In this document: positions 12,925 through 28,145 of the stretch, piece by piece | Layout of the letters: every line of letters begins with the position of its first letter | How positions within the stretch are numbered: position 1 is the first letter of the stretch | NCBI GenBank assembly: GCA_027257055.1 | Contig: JAPVLO010000138.1 | Span: 62,001-126,000, forward strand | DNA length: 64,000 nt | DNA from: Cephalopachus bancanus | Taxonomy: Eukaryota; Chordata; Mammalia; Primates; Tarsiidae | Direction: 5' to 3' | The notes under the pieces: model-generated | What the model was told of the DNA's origin: nothing | Seen by the model: only the letters and a program-made list of their open reading frames with translations | Database searches by the model: none | Made by a program: the position numbers and the translations under genes

Positions 12925-13209
12925 TAGCCCAGTGGCTCAAGCCTGTCATCCCAGCACTTTGGGAGGCCAAGGCGAGAGGATTGCCTGAGTCCAGGGGTTC
13001 GAGACCACCCTGGGCAACTTGGCAATACCGCGTCTCTACAGTAAATAAAAAAATTAGCTGGGCATGGTAGCACGCACCTGTGGTTCCGGCTGCTTGGAAG
13101 GCTGAGGTGCAAGGATCGCCTGAGCCCAGCAGGCCAAGGCTGAGGTGGCCATGAGCGTGCCACTGCACTCCAGCCTGGGTGACAAAGTGAGACTCCAACT
13201 CAAAAAAAA
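12925..13209 (+). mobile_element. Alu SINE, intermediate age
   Basis: Full-length Alu with standard left arm (GTCATCCCAGCACTTTGGG) but a CTACAGTAAATAAAAAAATT linker and GGAAGGCTGAGGTGCAAGG right arm. It therefore looks intermediate between the general primate type and the young copies in this window. Confidence 0.94.
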
Positions 13210-14735
13210 ACTATTCTAAAAGGAGTGGCTGCTTTACTTAGTTCATTCCATGCTTGCTAGCCGTAGGGACTAGAGCACAAACTCCACCATGACCCTGGCT
13301 TCCCACTGTTATCTCTAAAGGCATCTTAAGGTGACACTAAATGTTAATATTGTAATAGGAATTGTAGCACAAAAATCACACAATTAAGGTTAAAATACTT
13401 TTTCTTCTGTTAAAATCATGTCATTAGTGATACACCCACAAAATAGTTCCTTTTCTTTGAAATTGTTATTCTCGTTCAAAAGCTGGCAAATTAGTGTAAA
13501 TTCAGGACTTGCTGAACATCCTTTCAGCATTATGAGATTCCAGAAAATGTGAATAGGATGTTTCAGTTGTTAGGTAATTTTCCAGATGCTTTTCTTGTGT
13601 GTGCTCAGATAATTCAAATGGTTTCCTTTCAACACTTCAGGCTTGCCATGTACACTATATTAGAGTAACGTTTCTGAAGAAATTTGGCACAGACATTGCT
13701 TTTCCACTTCTAACCCTCTAAGTTTGAAGAGTGCCTGCCAAGATCGTTATAAATGCATCCTAATAAATATATTTTCACGAATTTGTGAAGTTCCCTTACT
13801 TCAAGTGTCAATATTGTGTGTGTTTTGATAAGAGTCGTTTAATTAGTTATGGTTTTTACTGATATTTTGAATAGATGCATCCGGGCTATATTTATAGCAA
13901 ACCTCAATATTTGCAAATGATAAAGACGCATGATTTATATGTGATCGTTCATTAAGACACACATTTGGAAGCTTAATTTCAATCAGGATTTCTGTGTTTT
14001 CTGGTAAGTAGGAAGGTCGATAAAATTCCTCCAAACCTTATATATTTTTTAAAATTTATTTTATTTTTTAAAAATCTCATTCTTAAGACAAACCCTATCA
14101 TTAAGACACTTAAAATTTAGAGTAATTCCTTTGTCTTTCTTATTTGCTCTTTTGTCTTAGTTGAGATCATACGTTACATGACATTTCACATCCTCTACTT
14201 TAACATTCCCGTAACATCAAACCTGTCTAATGGACGAGAATAAACTGTTTAAAAATAAAATCTATTATTATTTTTGAACATACATAGAACTTCTAAAAAC
14301 AAATTTAGACTATATCTGGATCCATCCATCCACAAACATTTATTTCCTCATAACTGTAAAATAAAAATCTTTCTGAATGAAGAGCACAAATAACTATCAG
14401 AAACTAATTTTCGCTGAAATGATTGAAGCCTCACAGAGTTTGGGTGAGTTACATTCCAAGAGTGCTGTGTTGCAGAAGACCTATCGTAACTTCCAACTAA
14501 TGTAATTCAGAAGTGATTCTAATGGAGGGTGGCAGGTATATTTGTTAACCAGATAAAGCTGAAATAGACAGCAAACACAGTTTACAGTTAACTCAGCCCA
14601 CCCACACTGAGCTTATATGATTCTAGCCAAATTTTATAATTTCTGGAATTAATGCAATTTCAACATTTGTGAATTAGGAGAGAATTTTCAGTAATTGAGA
14701 TTTGCAGATCTCAAATGCGAGTGTAAGATAATGGG
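13210..14735. other. Unique AT-rich DNA, no feature seen
   Basis: No repeat or exon recognised. Confidence 0.4.
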
Positions 14736-14940
14736 AAAAAAGCCTGAATTTGGAATTGATAATACTTGGGTTGGTATCCCAGTGAGGTGTACATTTAGGA
14801 AAGTTTCTTAATCTTCCCAAACCTCAGCTTTTTCATTCATAAAAGGAGATAATAATACCTCAGGCAATTGATGGAGATTATATTTAGTGCCTAAGCATTT
14901 GGCCTACAAAAGATATTAGTATTATTCTATTTCTTTTTTT
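14736..14940 (-). mobile_element. MIR SINE
   Basis: On the plus strand the order is 'ttgggttggtatcccagt', 'aagtttcttaatcttccc', 'aacctcagctttttcattcat', 'aaaaggagataataatacctc', 'gtgcctaagc'. This is the reverse complement of the MIR core and its flanks. Confidence 0.8.
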
Positions 14941-17900
14941 GATTGCTAACAGTATTTGATCATTCCTCTAGCTTATTGTTCTTATTTTTCTACAATTGGT
15001 TTTAAACACAGTGTTGAAATGGACTTCTTTTTTAGTGGTAATCGACATGGCTTGTTTAGTGTAGGTTAAAGATGTCTGAAAGTTCAGAGATGTTGAGAAC
15101 AAACGCCTGATCAATAATCCCAGGACCATGATGAATTTTCTAATTTGGGGGGATTTGTCCTGAGATTGAATAAGTGACTGGTAGATTTTCTATGACTGTT
15201 GGTTCACAGGAAGGGAATTCAGTAAACTTATGAAACTCTAGTAACAAGAGAGACTGTAACCTGTTGTTTCAGTTATTACTAGAAATGTGTACAGATATAT
15301 GTACAGGATCTTTCAGTTCCAGCAAAATCTTACGTTTCCACCTTCCCAACCCTGATTTTTGCTGATATTGTTTATATGTCCAGGGTTTCAGATGAAATGT
15401 GGATTACAACAAGCTTATTTACATCTTTAAAAGTATTGAACATGTAAAATAAGTGAAGCATCTTTATACTCAAAATATAAATTGAATAGAGAACTTGTTC
15501 TCACTGGAATAGACCAGTAGCAAATGACAGGTTATTAATGTTAAGTTAAATTGCTTCATTCATACTTAAATTATGGTTATGAGGAAACAGTGATTCAGTT
15601 TGTAAATATTAGTGTGCCTAATTCTCATAATCTATGTTTCATCTTATATTTAATTTACTTGTATAAAAGTACTTTATTACAATATATACTGTATTTTCAA
15701 CTATTCTAGACTTGTTTTACCTAGACTGACTGTAAAAATAAAAACTTTGTCAGTTTTAGTTATTTACATTGCATTATGTTTTTGTAGGATTTTGCAAACC
15801 CTATTACTCATTCAATGGCTTTAATGGTAAAAATTATTATGCATTTTCCTTATTAATTAAAATCATGCTTTGTGTAGCTTATCCATGTCTTTATATGCTT
15901 TGTATTTTTAATAAAAGACACGTTACCTCATGTTTTCTTTTCCCTTTATCTGTAATTCTAGATTATAGCCCGTCTAACATCGTTGCTTTCTAAGTAAATG
16001 AGATAATATACAAAATCAGCATCATTAAAAATACTCTAGCAATATCCTTTGGATAAGTTTCACTCAGTAGGTTTGAATAAGCCTATGTGCTCAAGGAGTC
16101 CTTACAAATAAGTTGAATTAGTTGAGAAGGAAAGAAAATAGAGGGGAGAAATTAGCAAATAGAGTGTTTACATGATACTCCTATTGAAAGACACTGAAAA
16201 ATATTAACTGCTTATCAACTCCTGTATCTTCTACAGACACTAAGAAGAGTTCTTATAAGCATTATCTGGATTATAGCATGACACTTTATGAGACCTCTGT
16301 AGCAGGGCTCTGTCCTGGAATCAAACAAACAAAAATAGCATTTTAAAATTCGATCTCAACAGTATTTAGGAGATGCTCAGTGCCACTTATTTACTCACTT
16401 TGTCCAATAGAACTTGATCTTTTTTACTTTCTTCTAGAATGTAGTCCACTTCTTGTCCTGAGGTGACACCTGCGTGCTAGGTTTGGAGTCCTCTCCTTTG
16501 TTAAAAGGTGACATAATCATTGTCATCCCAAGATTCGTATGTTGCATTTTTAAATGATTGTAAACCAAAACTCTGATTATTTGCGTCAGTGAGACTTTGG
16601 GACTGATTTTCCATTAGTTTATTTATTACTTGAATGAAAAATAATTGTTTCTTTTCGAAATTTTCTTAAAATCAAGAGAATTTTACAATATAGATAATAT
16701 TTTTTTGTGAATTTTGAGAAAAATGTTGGTTATTTCTTATAAAAAGAGGAAGATAAAGTAAAAAATATTTTAAATTAACTTGAATTTTTTTCCCTTGTAT
16801 ATGTCGTTTTGATTTTATATTTATATATGATTTGTTTGGGAATATCTGGAGATTATTAACTTGTGTAAGTACATGCATTTAACTTGTCTTACGGTTTACG
16901 TACCATCAAACTTTTTGTTATATATAAATGTCAAAAAATCCCACACATTTTCTGAGTGGATATATTGAGATTAAAAAAATGAAAAAACAATGACATGTTT
17001 CTCTTAGGTGATAATGAGATGGATGACTATTGGTGCGTTTTGTTTTTTTTGGTTTTATGCTAATAAATATCCAAACAGTGGCTGACGATTATGGCACTGT
17101 CATTGGAAGAAAACTGTTGCTGACTCTTGAATGAAGACTATTCCGAAAATCATTTCCTTGATGTCATCCTGATGCACCTCATATGCTTTGAATGTGGAGT
17201 TAAATTTTCCCCAAGGAAAATTGCAAGCAGCATTGTTGTAGTCTGTGCTTTTGCAAGTGAGATATATCCTCTTAATTTGTTTATTATATAAAAAGACAAT
17301 ATTTAGACTTTACAACAGAACGGTTCCTTTTTTTTTTTTTTTTAGATTGGAAAGTATAGTTGATTTAGAAGGTAAATTAGAAGAGAGAGGAGATTCACCT
17401 CCCCAATGTAGGGGAGGGGGCCAAGGGGAAACATGGCAGTCGTAGCTCAAAGAGCTACGTGGACACACCAGAATTTAACAAAGCAATGCCCAAATGGTTC
17501 CTGTTTAATCTACTTCAGCAGTAAGCTATTTGTTGTGAGACTTAGATCATCAAATAGAAATTATTTGTGATACATGGTCTCAGAGCATGATCTTCCAAAA
17601 GTTATCTTTAGATGAGAATGGCTTTATACTCTTAGAGATAATTTTGCATTTGTATTTTGAACCCTTAGTCTAAATGCATAAAAGGTTTTGCTGCCAGTTC
17701 TAATGTAGCAAATATGTCCTCTGGCGCAAATAATTTCTTCCAAATGTAAGGTCCTGAAGGTCCCCCTTTAGTGTCTGAAGTACGGAACTGAAAAGAAACA
17801 CTAAGGGACCAGTATAGAGGAAAAAGCTCAGAAATGGCATATTTATTGATTAAGATGCAAAGACTGAAATTTTATATTTTAATGTCTATAACTAAGCAAG

Positions 17901-19700
17901 AGTGTGGATTTGACTGGCATGCAGCTCTGTAAACATTGACAGTGAGTGTTGAGCGTTGCAACTAGTGCTTGCAATTGTTCAGCAACTCTTTGGACTTCTC
18001 AGGCTTGGTAACAGCCTTATAAAAAGTCTGGCTTGGAGGTTTCCAGAAACAGACACAGAGCAGTGCATGTTTTCCTCTGTGACCAGGGGCAGACAGCCAA
18101 AGGCTCAGATTTGCTCATCTCATTTTGGCACTAATAAATTACCACCTGGCCGACTGCTGGTTATAGCTTTCATTAGACAGAAGTGAATGCAAAAAAAAAA
18201 TTTATTTGTTGCAATATTTTCTCTAGATATTCCCCAACTATTTGACCTCATATTGTGGGAGGAAGAATGAGACGCAGAAAGTTGTGCATGGATCTTATCT
18301 AGATGAGGGAAAGGCTTTTCATCACAGAACTAGAAAACTTCCCTTCAACATGATTGCATTAAAAAATGCAAGCCATGAGTTATTCATTTGTGAAGCTAAT
18401 TTTAACCCAGAGCTTTTTCCTCTTCTTAATTGCAAACACCTTTGGAGAGATTTGTGTACGCAATAGTAGCTTCACGTAGGAAATGGAGTCAATGCTGATG
18501 ATTTGTAAAGCCTCCAGAACACTGATTTCCTAAATACTGAACATTTGCTTCTTGGAAAAATACTCGATGAACCACTGTGGTCATAACATTTGTGTCAACC
18601 AATCAATACATAACCTTGTTTTATGTGTGTGTCTATTTGAAGACACCGTATTTAATATATATTGGTGATTCATTATCATTGAACTTGTGCCAACCACAGT
18701 ATAACTGTGCCTGACAGAGCTGATCCAACACAGGGATTTTCTCTCCCTGAGGCCCATCACGGTCCTCTTGTCCCTGGGAGCACTGGGTGGGACTGTTGCA
18801 CTGTGCTTGAGGGCTGTTTTAAGGAGTGAAATCATCTGCATAACGCACACAAAGGGGAAAACAGACCTTGAAAAGGACACTTGTCTACAGCATGAGAGTG
18901 AAAACAAGAAAGCAGAGCAGCGCCTCGTTCAGCCTAACCTAGGAATGTGTGCACCAGGCAACTGGTTTGTTTTTAGTGTCCTGCACATGGCCACAAATGA
19001 CCACAGAAGCGCTGCAAGCCAGGATTGATTTTAGGGTTACAAATAAAGCTAGTAGGCAAATTGATGGAATCTGGGAATAACGAAGAGTGATCCTTCCATA
19101 TATTTTGGACAAGAGTGATTGTGACATATGTTTGTCTTTACCATGGCTATCTAGAGATTCTCATTAATTCTGGGAAGTAATTGCATCATTTTAAATTTCG
19201 AAAGATCTTAGGGGCCAGCTAGTCCACGCTCTCATATAGCATGTAGAAATTTTCTGTAAAATATTTCTAAAGAATTGACATCAAATTTTTGCTTTAACAT
19301 TTACCAGGATTGGGATCGTACAAATTTCACAGTTCTTGGACTGTATTAATTAAACATGTATCAGTTGATTCTATTTCTCATCTTTTAAAGCCTCAGAGCA
19401 AAAGCCCTTCTCTTTGGTTTACATTTAAAAAATCTTTACAAATTCTAAGATTTCTAACAGTCTGATACTTTTCTAAGTGAAGTATCTTAGGAAGACCTGA
19501 ACTCTTGGATAAAAACATTAAAGGAAATAGGACAGTTCCAAAGGATGAAGTTTTAAAGGCTTTTGCTATGGTTTGACTATAACGTTTGGTTCAGTATTCT
19601 GCCTATCAATTTGCTGATACAGAATCACTTATTTGTGTCTTTATTGCTTCATCCAAATAACTTTTTGAAGCACATATATGTTTGTGTGTGTTTATGTGCA

Positions 19701-19706
<6 letters not shown>
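14941..19706. other. Unique AT-rich DNA, no clear feature
   Basis: Nearly 5 kb without a named repeat. A 16-17 base T run near 17327-17343 could mark the end of a worn retrocopy, but the adjoining sequence is not recognised. ORFs of up to 108 codons at 18581-18907 show no domain. Confidence 0.4.

Positions 19707-19740
<34 letters not shown>
19707..19740. repeat. (TG)n microsatellite
   Basis: About 16 uninterrupted TG units, preceded by imperfect TG/TA repeats from 19680. Confidence 0.95.
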
Positions 19741-19741
<1 letters not shown>

Positions 19742-20295
19742 AAATACAATGTGTATATACATGCACATTTGAATAGATAGATAACTTTGTACTCATGGTT
19801 ACCCACTGTAGTGGCATTATCAATAGGGAAACAAAGCAAATGGCTTCACTTATGAAACTTGGTTTTACAAAGGATTCATTTCATATGAATGTGATATATT
19901 TCATGGGACAACACACTTCTCTTTACCTTCCACCAACAAAATGAGAGACATTGTGGGTGTTTTTGTTTTTACAATTATATTAACCTAGAAAGCTTTTTCA
20001 GTCCTTCGAGATTTCAAACTTAATTAACAAATTGAGGTGGATTAAAAAATAACGCTTTAGTATGAAATGTTTGGATTTCTATGTCTTGTAAATGGTTACT
20101 TGACATCCTCTTTCTCTTCCCCACTCTCTCTTCCCTTATTTCCTTCCTCTATTCATTTAAATGTCCAGTTGCTTTCGAGTTATTAACATTTTGGGGGGAT
20201 TTTTTAGTTAATATCAAAAATGGTGTTTTCTGTGATTCTATTATTCAATTCTTAATGTTTTATTTTAGCCTACTTTTATTCCTTTCTGTCTTATT

Positions 20296-20340
20296 TTAAC
20301 TTATCTATCCATTATCTATCTATCTATTATCTATCTCTCA
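20296..20340. repeat. (TATC)n microsatellite, imperfect
   Basis: Tetranucleotide TATC/CTAT units, interrupted by ATTATC variants. Confidence 0.85.
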
Positions 20341-22375
20341 TCGTGGGGGAAAAGTGTTATAGGATACAATACTTTAAATACATTAAGTTTTGGGTGGGGG
20401 GCAACTTTTTTTTTAATATAATAAAAAATAGATTCAAAGATCAGAAAGGCAAGTTATTTTTCTTGCTCACATAGAGATGATGATTTGCTATCTGAAAGTC
20501 TCTTTTTCCATCTCTAAAGACAATGCTGTTTATCTCAGAGAAGTGTTTTAAAATAAAAGAGGTCAGGTTCACTATACCAAAGGATCAAAGACATGAAATA
20601 CCTTCTATGTGAACAAGTATGGCTGACACTCATAACCTTATAGAGAAAAGAACTCTTAAGTAACTTAAAACATTAATATTCTCAAGACTTTCATACTATT
20701 TTGCCTTTTTTAAATGTGAAATTTAAAAAAGAAGCCTACCTATTCTCAATCCTACTCCCTCCTCTACATACACACCCAGATTTGAAATAGTCAGATGTCT
20801 TCAAATATTTGGTTTAAAAGCTGTAGAAACACCCAGTTGAATCATCACTGTTAAATTTTTTGCTAATATTCTAGCCAAAAAAAAAAAATTAAGAATGACT
20901 TCTGGAATTAATAGGTATTTATTAAGTAAATTAACACTTTTAAAATTTTATTCTGCATTATTTTGTTGTATTCTGTGGTTAGGTCCATGCATTCTTTGTT
21001 CTTTGCATGAATTGCTCAATCGGATATTTTCATTAATGACAACTACATTTCTGAATACTTTTTGGTGAACATTTGTCCTTATAGTTGTGTGTCAGTGCCA
21101 TTTTTTTAGCTATGTTCTTTGCCACCTTTTCCTGTGTTTCTGCCGTGTGTCTATTTCTTCTTCTTTACTTGTGTGATGCCTCAACTGTTCTGCCCTGTGG
21201 TGTTTTTTAGGTCACATCTCAAGCTGTGCACTGTAATGTACATTTCTGTCTGTGAGTGACAGCAAAGAAGAGTTCCTACACCCTCAATCTTGTGAAAGTC
21301 AGCGTTACAAAGATCAGAATTAGAGTCAGTTTCGCTGACTACCGGTCACACTCAGAAGCAAACATTTAAAGAGCATACGGATTCATTTAAAAGAAGTTTA
21401 GACTGACCAAGTGTGAGATATCTTAAAAAACAAACAAACAAAAAAAAACTACTCTGTTTTAGAACAACAGGTTTTTAGAGAGCAACTTGCTTGAAGTATT
21501 TATTTATCATTTTTTTGTCTTTGCTTTCTACTTATTTTCAACTTAGACTTTCTAACAACTAGCCAGGGAGCATGCTAAATTTGAAGGTGTCCATGTACAG
21601 AGTCATTGAGCAGAATTTGTAAGAAATGTCTTTGACTTAACTTCTTTTAAGGACCTTTATCATGGCAAGAATGGACCTTTTCACCAATACCTCTAAGCAG
21701 CCAGAAGAACCAAATACTGAAAACAGCACTCTGTTTTTTTAAAAAAATAATTTCCTTCTAGTTTCAATTTCCCTTAATTCTCAGATTGTTACACATGAAA
21801 TTATATAATATCTAAGGAGTTAATGAGAAATCTACTTTGGATTGTTGCTTCTTAAGAAATAAATAATGTATTTTGCTACAATGGTCTATGATTACTTGGA
21901 TTTTTGAAAGATGATAAGCTTTTTTAAAAAAAAATCATATACCTTTTAGGGCTAGAAATTATGTGCAAAAGCCAGAAAAGCAACCAAAGACATTAAAAAT
22001 ACTAGAGGGCTAAGATAGAAAATTCACCATATTTGGTGAAAGATAAGAATCAGACAGCAAAATGGAATCTATTTTTGGAAGCAGTCTTTTGTTGCAATCT
22101 GTTAGGCAGTAAGTGTTAGCAAGTTTTATTATTATCAATCTGTTATAAATGTGACTACTTAAACCAAAAAAAAAGTTTTTTTGTGACTTTTCTGCTATGA
22201 TGTACACAATTCTTACAGAATGTTACGCGGTGATGGATTCCCAGGCAACTCTTTGGTGTATTATACAAATAACTCTTCCCTTACTGTTGTGAACTTTGTA
22301 AAGAAAATATGATAACTAAAATCCTATTTTTAAGCATTAGCCCTGGAAAGGAGATGAAAATTTATGTATTTGCAA
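20341..22375. other. Unique AT-rich DNA, no feature seen
   Basis: No repeat or exon recognised. Confidence 0.4.
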
Positions 22376-22520
22376 TTTTATTCCTTACCTTATGACCTTG
22401 AAATAGTTTAATTTACCTGCATATGTATTTTCTCATCTGTAAAATGTAGATAATAAGCTAATTTGAATGTGTAAACTGTAATTATAGCTTCAAAATTATA
22501 AAAATAGATGCCACTAGTAA
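22376..22520 (-). mobile_element. MIR SINE, worn
   Basis: The plus strand shows 'cttatgaccttgaaatagttt', 'attttctcatctgtaaaatg' and 'tagataataagctaat', the reverse complement of the MIR core order. Confidence 0.7.
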
Positions 22521-22549
22521 TGATATTAATAATATTTCAGTAAGTTGAA

Positions 22550-22568
22550 TTTTTTTTTTTTTTTTTTT
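22550..22568. repeat. T run of 19
   Basis: A 19-base T run followed by ggttcacaaag. It might be the poly(A) end of a minus-strand retrocopy, but the neighbouring sequence is not recognised. Confidence 0.9.
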
Positions 22569-22879
22569 GGTTCACAAAGTTTTAAAGAAGCTGTTGAGTT
22601 ATCCAGTTGCCCTTCCTCCACAAAATTGTGTTGGGGCAACACAATATCTGACGTAATTGAATATTGATTGCTGGTAATTATGAAAAAGTAAGGACTCTTT
22701 TAGCAGGGTATCATTGTTTTTTATTTAAATTCTTTAAAAAATTGCCTGAACTGTTTAGAGTTTTGGTTGTGGAAGAGGCTTTTTATTGATCAGCACACAT
22801 GTAACAAAAATTACTTTTTCTCATTCTGCACATCTGTTCTGATGTTATTTTCTAGTAGTCTCTTGTGTCCTCACCAAAG

Positions 22880-23235
22880 TAGACTCAGCATTCTTTGTTC
22901 ATTCAATAGTCAAAGAGTACTCTTCTGTTTTAAACACTTAGAAACTGGAAATGCAAATAACCCTTGTTCTCAAGAAGCTTACCTTTTAAGTAATACGTTT
23001 AGAAAGGTAAATAAGCAATTCCAACGTCAAGTCATACTGTCAGGATAGACACAGGTTGCTTCTGAGGCAGGTGGGTGACATGCCTAACCTAGATTAGGCA
23101 TTGACAAAATGAAAAAAACATTTTCCCTAGTAGATCAGTGTCTGAACTGGTGCTTCAGATTTGTGGTTTTTTGTCAGGCAATGATGAAATAGACAACCAA
23201 GGTGAAAGCCCTGAAGCAAGAGAAGAATTTCAGGT
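22880..23235 (-). mobile_element. L2 LINE 3' end
   Basis: The plus strand runs 'gttcattcaatagtc', 'taaacacttagaaactggaaatg', 'ttctcaagaagcttacc' and, further on, 'gtgaaagccctgaagcaagag'. This is the reverse complement of the L2 terminal 300-400 bp in the right order. No coding remains. Confidence 0.65.
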
Positions 23236-23654
23236 AACCAGTTGGATTTAAGACTTGATCCATTTCATAAAGGTTATTCTAAGCAGTGTTAAGTAGTTTG
23301 ATTTTACCTTAAAATATATGGAGTGGTGTTCATGGATTTTAAGCGGCTCTAAGACATCCACGATGACCAACTTTTCTTTCCACAAGGTTTCTTCAGCAGC
23401 AGTGTAAATCGAATGCAGGGTGGTGAAGACTCATGACTGGAAAAGGAAGAGAATCCAGTGACTTGGTACATCCAAGTTGCAGTGACCAATGGGCAGTTGA
23501 GTGAGCTGGTTTGAAGCTCGGGAAAGCTGTCCATCTACAATCATGAGAAACAACACTCCCAGTATCTGGACCATTTATATCACCAATGCTCTTAGTATCA
23601 GAGATCACAGAAGATTTGAGTTGCACCACTCTCTCAGAGTCTGGAGCACACGTT

Positions 23655-23870
23655 GGCAAAATTTTCCTGAAGAGGTCATTTGGTAAATATCTTAGGCTTC
23701 TTGGCCGTGCAGTCTCTGCTGCAGCTACCAGCACTGCAATTTTAACAGAAATGCAGCCACAAATAATTTGTAAAATGACAGATGTAGCTGGGTTCCAATA
23801 AAACTTTACTGACAAAAAGAAGTGGCTGGGCCTCTGACTGTAATTTGTCTCTTGGCGCACGGCTAGCAGA
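23655..23870 (-). mobile_element. Non-autonomous hAT (Charlie-like) fossil
   Basis: Carries the blocks 'ggtaaatatcttaggctt', 'tggccgtgcagtctctgctgc', 'ttccaataaaactttactgac' and 'ggctgggcc'. These belong to the widespread mammalian family whose ends read CAGGGGTCGGCAAACT. A 162-codon minus-strand ORF at 23393-23881 includes this fossil in its N-terminal part; I take it as a chance ORF. Confidence 0.7.
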
Positions 23871-25724
23871 ATTAAATTCACATGTTCATCAGCCTCGTTA
23901 AAGTCTATGGACAGAGTGCACTGTTGACTTTACTACATATGCTAATTGGAAAAAAAAAATCCCCTAAGTTTTCCCTTTTCTATATTGCTAATTTTACCAT
24001 GGTTTACAGACAGAAGACCAAACTGTAGGATGGATACAGAAGGAAAAATCCACTAGACAATGACAGAAACAGCATTTGGGGCAGTTATGATGGTGCACCA
24101 GTAGCGTTGTCTCTGACCAGGAAGTCCAGAGATGGAATAACGTGGTTTATTTTCCCAAAAGGCAGATAGATGGCTTTAAGAGCTATTAAAATTATGCAGG
24201 TTTTTTTTTTCTTTTATACATGTCTGATTTGCACTGACCTGATTTGGATTATGCCCTGGACATTGGTGCTTTTGTTATTTTCTCTCTTTCTTAAAGGAAT
24301 TGTGTGTTTTATTTTTCAATTACCAACTCTGAGTGGTTTAGCAGTGATTTTTAATTTCTCAACTTAAAATAGTGTTTGATTATGATTTTACCATTAAGTG
24401 TCTTTTCTTATGGGATTTTAGCTGAATGAGAGAGTCTAATATCAATTCTAATTCTGACTCTATTAATAAATAAGAAAGAGAATGCTCTCCTATTAGTATG
24501 TATGGATGTATGGCCAGCAGAAGTAATCGCAAAGCAGTCTCAGGGAAATAAATGCTTTCAAGAGTTTAATGAAACACGGCTCCAGACAATGTAACTTTGC
24601 TGGTTGGCTGCGAGATGGAAGCAGACAGCAGCTCAGCATTGCATGCAGCTTTAAGGAATTTGCTCTGCTTAAAAACAAATCTGGAGCTGACTCTGAGTCC
24701 CAAAGAGTTAAGCACATGGGCAGCCCTAGAGAAGGAGGCTGCAGTTGATAAACAACGGGCATATTTTGTGTGTACCCAGCAGGGAATGCACTTTAGGAAC
24801 TACACTGGCTGTTTGAGCCATACAACCTTAGACCGCAGTCCCCATCAGAAAGATGGTCTGCAGACCTGGAGGAAAAACATCAAAATAGTTCCTTTTCTCC
24901 TAGCGGTGGTTGAAAAAAGAAATAATAAAAGGCTGGAGATGTTTTCTGGTGAATCACATTTAAAAATATGACTTACTCTAATTTAGAGTCATAATGAAAT
25001 TACTTGAAAGTCTAACATTCAATGCAATTCCTCTACCTAGGTCTCTGGCCGTAACTTCACAATAAATGCCAGGAACATGGTTGAGGATGGAAAAGCTTGC
25101 CTGGGTTGATTGTGCTCACTTGAATTCAGCTTTGTGTAGGGTAGCACTGCCAGTGTATACACACTGAGATATCCAGTCTGATTTTTACCACTACACCCCA
25201 AGGTTCTTACTGATGACTCGTTAATACTTTAAAGAACCTGTTACAATAATATCAAATTAAAAGGACAAGATAAACGACTTATGCCATTGTTTTAATTTGT
25301 CTATTTGATTTAAATTCTTGCATCTCCCCGTGTTTCTGAAATTGGCAAGCTCATTTCTCATTTGATCTTGACCATCACTTGTTCCTGCATCGAATATCCC
25401 TGAGGGTACTTTCCATCTGCCAATGAGTGTCGAGTAAGATATTGCTTAGATTTGAAAGCCTAATCAAATTCACTGTTACTGCATACTTTTTTTGTATACG
25501 ATCAGGGTAATATATCTATTAGAGTTATTGAAATTATTTTCTTCATGTGAGCTAGCTCATTTGTTGGTGGGGGGGTCATACATAAAATACTAAGAAATAC
25601 AGAGATATGTCAAGAAAAATACATTTATTTAGAAACAATTTCTATTTCCCTACTCAGATAATATGCAAGCTTATGGATACACAAAGATAAATATGACAGT
25701 CTGTTTTACTTAAGAACTCACAGC
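23871..25724. other. Unique DNA, no clear feature
   Basis: Includes a 124-codon plus-strand ORF at 24597-24971 in a GC-richer patch. It has no recognisable domain, no splice context and no conservation data, so I leave it as unassigned. No repeat named. Confidence 0.4.
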
Positions 25725-25925
25725 AGACATTTCCTATACAAGGGCAAATATTAAGTATTTTAGGATTCCGAATCAAACAGTCTCTATGACAACTACTCAT
25801 TGTTGTACAAAAGATGATATGTAAACAAATTGGTGTGTTTGTGTTCCAATAAAATTTTATTAAAAATAAAAAACGGTGTGCCACGTATGGGCCGGTGTCC
25901 AGCTTCTCAGCCAACCTCTGGTCTA
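25725..25925 (-). mobile_element. Second hAT (Charlie-like) fossil, same family and strand
   Basis: Shows the same blocks in the same order as the copy at 23655: 'ttaagtattttaggattcc', 'acagtctctatgacaactact', 'gtgttccaataaaatttta' and a terminal 'ccagcttctcagccaacctctgg'. The right terminal repeat is recognisable but eroded. Confidence 0.75.
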
Positions 25926-27989
<2,064 letters not shown>

Positions 27990-28145
27990 CCTGCTTAAGT
28001 TACAGCTCCAAAAGAGTCAGGGGTCCTGAGGTCTAAATTCAGAATTACATATCTAAATGTGTCACTTTGGATAATTCACTTAACCCCCCTCTGATCGTCA
28101 TATATGAAAGAGAAAAAAAATGTACCAGATGAAATCTATTCCAGT
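27990..28145 (-). mobile_element. MIR SINE, worn
   Basis: The plus strand reads 'caggggtcctgaggtctaaat', 'gtcactttggataattcact', 'taacccccctctgatcgtc'. This is the reverse complement order of the MIR core with many substitutions. Confidence 0.6.

Noticed and set aside
17327..17343. T run as evidence of a minus-strand retrocopy
   Set aside because: No polyadenylation signal at the expected distance and no recognisable transcript sequence next to it.
22550..22568. T run as evidence of a minus-strand retrocopy
   Set aside because: The adjoining sequence is not recognised, no AATAAA lies at the right place, and no duplication was found.
23393..23881. 162-codon minus-strand ORF, the longest in the window
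   Set aside because: It includes a hAT fossil, shows no domain, and has no promoter, splice or codon signal of a gene.
24597..24971. 124-codon plus-strand ORF in a GC-richer patch
   Set aside because: The translation resembles no family I know, and length alone is expected by chance in 64 kb. A conservation test (dN/dS) could reopen it.
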